A stretch of DNA of 13,202 nucleotides from an uncultured bacterium (GTDB lineage Bacteria > Planctomycetota > UBA1135 > GCA-002686595). The translations under genes and the position numbers were made by a program. The DNA lies in assembly GCA_913058555.1 (NCBI GenBank), contig CAJXRJ010000136.1:1-13202 (forward strand), read 5' to 3'. Positions 8,801 to 13,202 of this stretch are shown one piece after another. The notes below the pieces were generated by a model. The model saw nothing but the letters and a program-made list of their open reading frames with translations, had not been told where the DNA came from and did not search any database. Each line of letters begins with the position of its first letter. Within the stretch, counting starts at the first letter, position 1.

Positions 8801-9404
8801 CGTGTTCCGCAGGCATGGGGGGGAGGCCCGTCAGGTCGAGGCTCGCCCGGCGCAGGAGCGTCTCGGGCGGGGCACTCGGGAGCATCGTGAGCCCTGCGGC
8901 CCCGAGCTTCTCTTCCACCAAGGCGTCGATTGCGTCCCCCTGGTGCTTCCCTACGTCGGGCTTCTTCGGCGGCACAAAGGACCAGTGTTCGCCCCATTGG
9001 GCGCCCTCTTCGATCCAGCGCTTCAGGGTTTGGACTTCCGCGCTCGAGAGGGACTTGCCCGAGCGCTCGGGCGGCATGCGGTCGAACTCGAACTCGGTTT
9101 CGATGCGGTAGGCCATCTCGCTGTCGTCGAGACTGCCCGGGACCACGGCGCGACCGCCGGAGCTGAGGGCCTCCAGGGCCCCCTCCCTCGTGTCGAGACG
9201 CAACCCGCCCTCGCGGGTCTTCGGGTCCGGACCATGACAGTGGAAGCACTTGTCCGAGAGGATCGGCTTCACGTCCTTCGCAAAGTCGATGGGGGAGCCC
9301 TTCCCCGGGTCGCCAGCGGCGTCGCCTAGGGGGCCGACGCCCACGTGGAATCCGAGGCCCGCGGCGGTCAGCCAAGCAAGAGTGACGAGAGATGAAGCTG
9401 CCAT
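5865..9404 (-). CDS. PSD1-type cytochrome-domain protein (PSCyt1, DUF1549, DUF1553)
   Basis: A 1179-residue exported multidomain protein typical of Planctomycetota; numbering below starts at the preceding in-frame GTG. An N-terminal hydrophobic segment (about 3-25) should direct export. PSCyt1 spans about 38-135, with heme-binding CFHCH (54-58) and a likely axial Met in DRMPPERSG (109-117). DUF1549 (PSCyt2) spans about 155-370 and holds a second CXXCH, CAQCHDHKYDP (342-352). A coiled-coil-like, Glu/Arg-rich stretch (about 388-430) leads to a beta-rich middle part (about 445-760) that includes a galactose-binding-like block with VVWLNGSKVH (701-710). DUF1553 follows at about 865-1110, with RVWVNRAWQHFFGLGLV (883-899) and NTPLQALVTLNDPTYVEAAR (1065-1084). 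It probably handles electrons during breakdown of organic substrate, but the reaction is not established. ATG 9404 is preferred to GTG 9407; neither has a Shine-Dalgarno. It is first in the operon with DUF1501. Confidence 0.93.
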   Translation of the reverse strand: MAASSLVTLAWLTAAGLGFHVGVGPLGDAAGDPGKGSPIDFAKDVKPILSDKCFHCHGPDPKTREGGLRLDTREGALEALSSGGRAVVPGSLDDSEMAYRIETEFEFDRMPPERSGKSLSSAEVQTLKRWIEEGAQWGEHWSFVPPKKPDVGKHQGDAIDALVEEKLGAAGLTMLPSAPPETLLRRASLDLTGLPPMPAEHADFIEAVETRGLDAAYEAAIDRLIASPRYGVHMARTWLDAARYADTHGLHLDNRRSMWPYRDWVVNALNSGMTFDQFTIEQLAGDLLPDATIEQQIASGFNRCNPTSAEGGMIAKEYLSIYAKDRADTTATVWLGLTLACAQCHDHKYDPITQRDYYSMYAFFNSLDEDASDRNIDNPKPFIRVASPEDSAKLESMAAREAELLAEESRERPDLDKRQAEWIAERGDAVRSSWKALVPEAAEASQGAELTVDPATGVVTASGTNPDKTVYTVDAWIPPGAVEGIRLDAIAPEGQKHPGRTPSNSNFVLSYVEVEAAPTGQRDKLQPVSLRSAAASHNQSNYSIEGILDPNPEKGWGALGLDGDRFALLGLAERVGFADGTELRIKLHFTSVHKQHSFAKFRLAVRRAETPAAAITFGDWLRADYPVASAGGLFGKRFGPELELTGTEAEPVQWKAAEGLSAASIYTLPDGVGAFYLKTSVHSDRRVTVDLKLGSDDGIVVWLNGSKVHSNNVGRAAVLDQDTQAVTLEKGKNDLLVKVVNTGGRGGFGYRVVEVPGDGFPLGLEVALLANDGGLKGDAQKELTRVWRRRFAPDWAKVESDRLALQSEQTAFRGSFPTTMVSKSLGMARTANVQMRGAYDSLGDEVTPATPSALPGLADGVPRDRLGLARWIVSEENPLTARVWVNRAWQHFFGLGLVATPEDFGSQGAWPSHPRLLDYLSVEFMESGWDMKAMHKRIAMSGAYRQSSKLTPERLAADPDGALISRGPRHRLDGEVLRDQALYAAGLLNEEMGGPGVRPYQPDGVWFAVGYTRSNTVRYSQGPMEHLHRRSLYTFWKRTAPPPNLTTFDAPMRDACTVKRERTNTPLQALVTLNDPTYVEAARFLAERVLTEKGLSEEQRVDALFLYLAGRGADAHEHAALSQLVTELTQAYGEDPEAAKALLMVGDKKSDSHLDPAVHAAWTLAASTVMNLDDVLTKN

Positions 9405-9483
9405 CACAACAGTTTATCTGAGCGCGCCCGTGCCGAAGCGCCATCGGGGAGGGCATTCCGGTTCGAATGGGTGGAGAAGACTC
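9405..9483. promoter_or_regulatory. Divergent intergenic region between PSD1 and the YihY-type gene, with a ribosome binding site
   Basis: This 79-bp gap separates divergent starts at 9404 (minus) and 9484 (plus), so it must hold or border promoters for both. On the plus strand GGAGAAG at 9473-9479 is a good Shine-Dalgarno placed about 7 bases before ATG 9484. It decides that start over the longer open frame beginning at 9250, which would overlap the PSD1 coding region. I see no convincing -35/-10 pair. Confidence 0.6.
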
Positions 9484-11367
9484 ATGGCGAAACGAATTCA
9501 TGTCGACGGGGATGCAGGGGCAAAAGGTCCCGATCCGATGGCGAACGACCCCCAAGACCCCGCGCAGGCCGATCGTGATGGCAGCGCCCCGCGACCCGGG
9601 CAGCCCGAAACGCTTGGACGCAGCCCGTCCCGGGGAAGTCGCTCCCAGCAGGGGTCCCTTCGCCGTCGCGCTGCGGGATTGCATCAGTTCTTCACGCGGG
9701 AACTTTGGTCCCGCGAATTGGCCACGCTGCCGACTTTCCGGCGCTGGGCCTACGGGGTTGCCCGCGTGGTTCAGCTCACCGGCGTGAACTTCGTGAAGGA
9801 CCGATGCAGCTGGCGCGCGTCAGCTCTGACGTACATCACAGTGCTCTCGCTGGTTCCGATGCTCGCGTTCGCGTTCTCGGTGGCCAAGGGCATGGGGGCC
9901 TACGAGCAGCTGCAAGACGAGACGATCATCCCGTTCCTCGATCGGACGTTCCCCACGGGGGGGCCCAGTCCTGAGGTCGCCGCCGTCGAAGGGGAAACCG
10001 CTTCGGCCGATGAGGCCGATGAGAAGGCAGCTGACGCGGATGGCGCGGCCGGGGGCGCTACGGATGCGGGCACAGCGGAGACGGGAACAGCGGAGGGGGG
10101 CACGACCCAGGATGGCGGTGCTGGCGCGGAACGCACTGAGGTGACTGAGCCGGCTGTGGCCGGGGGGGACCCAGGCACTGAGCCCGAGGTGGACTTCGTC
10201 ACGCCGAAGCTCGACGGCGTCGAGTCAGAGCAGCAGCCTGCCCTCGAGGACGTTGCGGATGCCGCAGCGACCGCCCAGGCCGAAGGCAGCGACGCAGTTC
10301 GCCAAGCGATCGATACCGTCCTGGGTTTCGTCGAAGACACCGATGTCTCACGGCTCGGCGCCCTTGGTTTCCTCATTGTCCTTTGGACCGTGATCAAGCT
10401 CCTGGGGTCGGTCGAGCTCTCGTTCAACGACATTTGGGGCGTGCGCAAGTCGCGCAGCCTGCCGCGGAAGATCGCAGACTACTTCTCCACCGTGATTCTG
10501 GTGCCGTTGCTCTTAGTGACGGGGACCACCGTCACAAGGGTGGCCCAGTCTGAGCGATTCGGCTTCACCGGCGACGGCGAGGCCTTCGCGCAGTTCAGCT
10601 CGTTTGCGGTGGTCTGGCTTGGTTTCGCTTTTGCGTACATCCTGATGCCGAACACGCGCATTCGCGTGTCGTCGGCGCTCGTGGGAGGGGTCGTCGGCGG
10701 CACCATGTGGCAGATCTTCCAGTGGGCCCACCTGGAGCTTCAAGTCGGTGTCGCGAAGTACAACGCCATCTACTCAACGTTCGCAGCGCTGCCCATCTTC
10801 CTCTTCTGGGTGCAATCCTCCTGGATGACCGTGCTGCTCGGCGCCGAAGCCGCCGCGGCCCACCAGAATCAGGCCCGCCACGGGCAGTTGGTGCGCAGCC
10901 GGGATTACGACCTCGCCCAGAAAGAGGGCCTCGCCCTGCGCCTCATGGCGCGCATCACGCAGGCCTTCATGGGGGGCACCGCCCCCCATCGCAGCGAGGA
11001 CCTGGCAGAGGAGCTCGGCTGCCCCGACCGAACCCTCGAGGAGGTCACGCGCTCGCTCGAGTCCGCAGGGATCCTGGCGGTGGCCGATTCGGACGATCAG
11101 GACCCGACCTTGGTCCTCGCGAAGGACCCAGGGATCGTCCGCCTCCAGGACGTGCTCGATGCCCTAAAAGGAGACTCCATCGCAGAGCGTGACCGCTTTG
11201 ACAGCTCCGGTGACGAGAGCCTCGACGGAGCCATTGAGACGGCCTTTCAGCAGTTCCGGGCTCAAAGGGATGCCGCTGACACGAACATGACCCTCCGTGA
11301 GCTCGCATTGGTGCGCGGAGTGGGACCAGGAGCCGCAGCGGGCGGCGCGTCTCTGATTGGGGCCTGA
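9484..11367 (+). CDS. YihY/BrkB (formerly 'RNase BN') family inner-membrane protein with acidic insertion and C-terminal winged-helix-like region
   Basis: A 627-residue membrane protein. Residues 1-65 are hydrophilic and probably disordered. The family core begins near 94-134 (VVQLTGVNFVKDRCSWRASA, then LTYITVLSLVPMLAFAFSVA). Further membrane segments are at about 290-309, 332-350, 371-388, 396-412 and 430-455, with family-like SFNDIWGV (313-320), MPNTRIRVSSALVGGVVGG (388-406) and YSTFAALPIFLFW (430-442). Residues about 480-565 resemble the winged-helix tail found in some family members (SEDLAEELGCPDRTLEEVTR). The odd part is residues about 160-270: a low-complexity Ala/Gly/Thr/Glu/Asp insertion between membrane segments 1 and 2, where usual members have a short loop. 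It includes a 15-base imperfect tandem repeat with ACAGCGGAG at 10072-10080 and 10087-10095. The molecular function of the family is not firmly known; the old tRNA-nuclease label should not be used. The start is set by the Shine-Dalgarno at 9473-9479. Confidence 0.88.
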   Translation: MAKRIHVDGDAGAKGPDPMANDPQDPAQADRDGSAPRPGQPETLGRSPSRGSRSQQGSLRRRAAGLHQFFTRELWSRELATLPTFRRWAYGVARVVQLTGVNFVKDRCSWRASALTYITVLSLVPMLAFAFSVAKGMGAYEQLQDETIIPFLDRTFPTGGPSPEVAAVEGETASADEADEKAADADGAAGGATDAGTAETGTAEGGTTQDGGAGAERTEVTEPAVAGGDPGTEPEVDFVTPKLDGVESEQQPALEDVADAAATAQAEGSDAVRQAIDTVLGFVEDTDVSRLGALGFLIVLWTVIKLLGSVELSFNDIWGVRKSRSLPRKIADYFSTVILVPLLLVTGTTVTRVAQSERFGFTGDGEAFAQFSSFAVVWLGFAFAYILMPNTRIRVSSALVGGVVGGTMWQIFQWAHLELQVGVAKYNAIYSTFAALPIFLFWVQSSWMTVLLGAEAAAAHQNQARHGQLVRSRDYDLAQKEGLALRLMARITQAFMGGTAPHRSEDLAEELGCPDRTLEEVTRSLESAGILAVADSDDQDPTLVLAKDPGIVRLQDVLDALKGDSIAERDRFDSSGDESLDGAIETAFQQFRAQRDAADTNMTLRELALVRGVGPGAAAGGASLIGA

Positions 11368-11403
11368 AGGGGTCCTTCATCCATCACTCAACCCCCCTTC
11401 AGG
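11363..11403 (+). terminator. Hairpin overlapping the YihY-type stop codon, possible terminator or attenuator
   Basis: CCTGAAGGGG (11363-11372) and CCCCTTCAGG (11394-11403) are exact inverted copies around a 21-base loop. The left arm contains the TGA stop (11365-11367). A T-run (CTTTTAG, around 11416-11422) lies about 13 bases downstream rather than directly after the stem, so it is not a textbook intrinsic terminator. It sits 28 bases before the next start and may limit read-through. Confidence 0.5.
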
Positions 11404-11431
11404 TGGCGGGGATACTTTTAGTGAAGACGCA

Positions 11432-13057
11432 ATGGGTCGATATTCCCGCCCCCGCGCCGAAGCCATGCTTAGCCTCATTCTCGCCTGCGCTCTCACCCAA
11501 GAGCCCCTCGCCCTCGAGCGAATCCTCCCGCCCTCCGCGGGCCTCGTCCACGCCGTGGATATGCACGCCCATCCGGTCGACGGCCGGATCCTCGTGGCGG
11601 AACAAGAGGGCCGTATCCGTATCGTCTCCGGCGGTGCGATCCTGCCCGTCCCGTTCCTCGACTTCACAGGCGTCGTTTTCACGAGCGGCGATGTGGGCCT
11701 GCGCGCGTTCTGCTTCCACCCGCAGTTCGCGGTGAACGGAGAAGTGTTCGTTTGGTACGACGCCGACAATGGCACCGCTGGCTGTGATGGCGTACTCGAG
11801 CGATTAACGGTGAGCCCGTCGAACCCCGACGTCCTCGACATGGCGAGCCGCGAGGAGATCCTTCGCGTGACCCAGGACGGCCGCAGCCACGGCGGCGGCA
11901 CGATTCAGTTCGATGCTTCCGGCATGCTCAACCTCGCCATTGGCGATGGCAAGCCCGGGGGCGATCAGTTCTGCCGCGCCCAGGATCCCTCGGTCCTGCT
12001 CGGCAAGATGCTCCGCATCGACGTGGACGCCGCCGCGCCCTACGGCATCCCCGCCGATAACCCCTTCGTCGGCATCTCCGGCGTGCGCCCCGAGATCGTT
12101 CACCTGGGCCTGCGCCACCCTTGGAAGTGGAGCTTCGACCCCGTCACCGGCGCCACCTGGATCGCCGACGTGGGTCAGGCCATCAGTGAGGAGGTCGACT
12201 ACGTGCCGCCGGGCGTCATGGGCCTCAACTTCGGTTGGAGCTACAAGGAAGGCACCGACTGTTTTGCCGCGTGCACGTGCCCCGGAGCGAACGGTTCTGG
12301 CGGCGGTACGAATCCTTGTATCGACCCGTCATACACCGACCCCGTCTTTGAGTACGGCCACAACCTCGGCTGCTCGATCACCGGTGGCCCCGTCTATCGT
12401 GGCTCCGCGATCCCGTCCCTCGACGGCCGGTTCATCTTCGCCGACTTCTGCACGAACCGCATTTGGTCCGCCGGCTACGACCCCGGTGGAGCCCTGCGCG
12501 TGGAGGAGCACCCGATCGCGCTCTATCCCGCGGGCACCAACCTGATCCTCACGACCACCCTCGGAGTGGACGCGGCGGGTGAGATCCTGGTCGCCGACTA
12601 CATCGACGGATCCCTGTACCGCATCGCCCCGCCTGACGCTGTCCAGTCCGTCTGTGCCGGCATGCCCAATGGCGTCGGCGCCGGTGCGAACCTCAACGTG
12701 GTCGGCTCCACGAGCATCGCCGCCAACTCCCTGAGCTTCCGAGTCACGGAGGCCCCCCCGTTCTCCCTCGGCCTGCTCTTCTACGGCCCCGAGCCCGGCC
12801 TCTTCCCCAGCGGCAACGGCCAGCGCTGCGTCGCCCAGGGAAACGCTTCACTCTTCCGCGTGAACTACCGCGTCTCCGGCGGCGGCGGCCAAATGGTCCA
12901 CCCCGTTGACTTCAACGTCTTCCCGTTCACCACGGCCCTGGGCGCCGTCCAAGGTGGCTCCACCTGGTACTTCCAATCCTGGTACCGCGACCTCAACGGT
13001 CCCGGCGGCCAGGGCACGAACTACTCCAGCGCCATCGCCGTACGCTTCCGGCCGTAG
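11432..13057 (+). CDS. Exported glucose/sorbosone dehydrogenase-like beta-propeller protein with C-terminal planctomycete-type module
   Basis: A 541-residue protein. The N-terminus MGRYSRPRAEAMLSLILACA looks like a signal peptide, possibly with lipidated C19. Residues about 30-400 match the soluble PQQ-dependent sugar dehydrogenase / HHIP-like six-bladed propeller: GDVGLRAFCFHPQF (86-99), SHGGGTIQFDASGMLNLAIG (152-171), GKMLRIDVD (191-199), GLRHPWKWSFDP (226-237), ADVGQAISEEVDYV (245-258) and YRGSAIPSLDGRFIFADFC (322-340). H153 and R228 occupy the family's conserved His/Arg positions for sugar oxidation with PQQ. The extra Cys residues in 277-296 are typical of HHIP-like branches. Residues about 408-541 are a separate beta-rich module containing GNGQRCV and STWYFQSWYRD, ending SSAIAVRFRP. 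The start is uncertain: ATG 11465 (530 residues) is an alternative, but 11432 supplies the positively charged n-region of a signal peptide. Substrate and cofactor use are inferred from the family only. Confidence 0.88.
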   Translation: MGRYSRPRAEAMLSLILACALTQEPLALERILPPSAGLVHAVDMHAHPVDGRILVAEQEGRIRIVSGGAILPVPFLDFTGVVFTSGDVGLRAFCFHPQFAVNGEVFVWYDADNGTAGCDGVLERLTVSPSNPDVLDMASREEILRVTQDGRSHGGGTIQFDASGMLNLAIGDGKPGGDQFCRAQDPSVLLGKMLRIDVDAAAPYGIPADNPFVGISGVRPEIVHLGLRHPWKWSFDPVTGATWIADVGQAISEEVDYVPPGVMGLNFGWSYKEGTDCFAACTCPGANGSGGGTNPCIDPSYTDPVFEYGHNLGCSITGGPVYRGSAIPSLDGRFIFADFCTNRIWSAGYDPGGALRVEEHPIALYPAGTNLILTTTLGVDAAGEILVADYIDGSLYRIAPPDAVQSVCAGMPNGVGAGANLNVVGSTSIAANSLSFRVTEAPPFSLGLLFYGPEPGLFPSGNGQRCVAQGNASLFRVNYRVSGGGGQMVHPVDFNVFPFTTALGAVQGGSTWYFQSWYRDLNGPGGQGTNYSSAIAVRFRP

Positions 13058-13166
13058 CGCCGAGTGTGGGAGCGGATGCAGGGCCGTGGGGCGGGTTGCA
13101 TTGGGGGAGCGAAAGACACCAATACGGGCGCGGCCATCGAAGCGGCAAACGCGGATGGGGTCAGAG

Positions 13167-13199
13167 CTGTCTCTTATACACATCTGACGCTGCCGACGA
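13167..13199 (-). other. Nextera Read-1 adapter remnant (not genomic)
   Basis: CTGTCTCTTATACACATCT (13167-13185) is the reverse complement of the Tn5 mosaic end. GACGCTGCCGACGA (13186-13199) completes the reverse complement of the Illumina Nextera Read-1 adapter, and the last three bases may be the start of an index. Genomic sequence ends at 13166. Open frames running through here yield artificial peptides such as MCIRDS (minus strand) and LSLIHI (plus strand). Confidence 0.98.
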
Positions 13200-13202
13200 T
13201 AT

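Noticed and set aside
9405..9430. AT-rich AGATAAACTG near the PSD1 start as a -10 element
   Set aside because: No matching -35 at usual spacing, and it lies only about 10 bases from the start codon; too weak to call.
9458..9475. GGTTCGAAT resembling a tRNA T-loop
   Set aside because: Flanking bases do not pair into a T-stem, and no acceptor or anticodon arms are present.
9250..9483. 78-codon upstream extension of the YihY-type gene
   Set aside because: It overlaps the PSD1 coding start on the other strand, and a good Shine-Dalgarno supports ATG 9484.
13058..13166. Possible terminator or small gene after the sugar-dehydrogenase gene
   Set aside because: I found no convincing inverted repeat, T-run or coding signal in these 109 bases.
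12848..13187. Small frames at the right end (minus 12848-13183, plus 12906-13187)
   Set aside because: They depend on adapter sequence for their start (MCIRDS) or end (LSLIHI) and overlap the sugar-dehydrogenase gene.

Overview
This is a high-GC bacterial metagenome-type fragment. It most likely comes from a deep-branching, heterotrophic member of the Planctomycetota. The evidence is (i) a coupled pair of planctomycete-hallmark genes, a PSCyt1/DUF1549/DUF1553 'PSD1' cytochrome-domain protein followed by a DUF1501 protein; (ii) a secreted Cys-type sulfatase; (iii) an ECF sigma factor fused to a membrane helix and extracytoplasmic carboxypeptidase-regulatory-like modules; and (iv) a glucose/sorbosone-dehydrogenase-like protein with a C-terminal module that I associate with secreted planctomycete proteins. 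The taxonomic call is inference from gene content only. Both ends are untrimmed Nextera transposase adapters (1-24 and 13167-13199), so real genomic DNA is only about 25-13166.

Layout, left to right. A sulfatase (minus strand, 3' part cut off by the left adapter) is divergent from the sigma-factor fusion (plus strand, 793-3039) across a 111-bp gap. The fusion gene converges, with a 26-bp gap, on a Sel1-repeat lipoprotein (minus, 3066-4184). Upstream of that lies a perfect 15-bp-stem hairpin (4281-4321), which probably ends the minus-strand operon PSD1 (5865-9404) then DUF1501 (4369-5865); the two genes overlap by one base (TGATG). Divergent from PSD1 across 79 bp is a YihY/BrkB-type membrane protein (plus, 9484-11367) with an unusual acidic insertion. 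It is followed by a stop-codon-overlapping hairpin (11363-11403) and then the sugar-dehydrogenase-like secreted protein (plus, 11432-13057). Bases 13058-13166 show no gene.

How the genes may work together: sulfatase, PSD1/DUF1501 and the sugar-dehydrogenase-like protein are all predicted to be exported. This fits an organism that processes complex, perhaps sulfated, organic matter outside the cytoplasm. The membrane-tethered sigma factor, sharing a control region with the sulfatase, is a candidate local sensor-regulator. That regulatory link is inference. No stretch over 300 bases lacks a gene. I see no RNA gene, CRISPR array, insertion sequence or phage gene. Most starts lack a clear Shine-Dalgarno sequence; the YihY gene is the exception.
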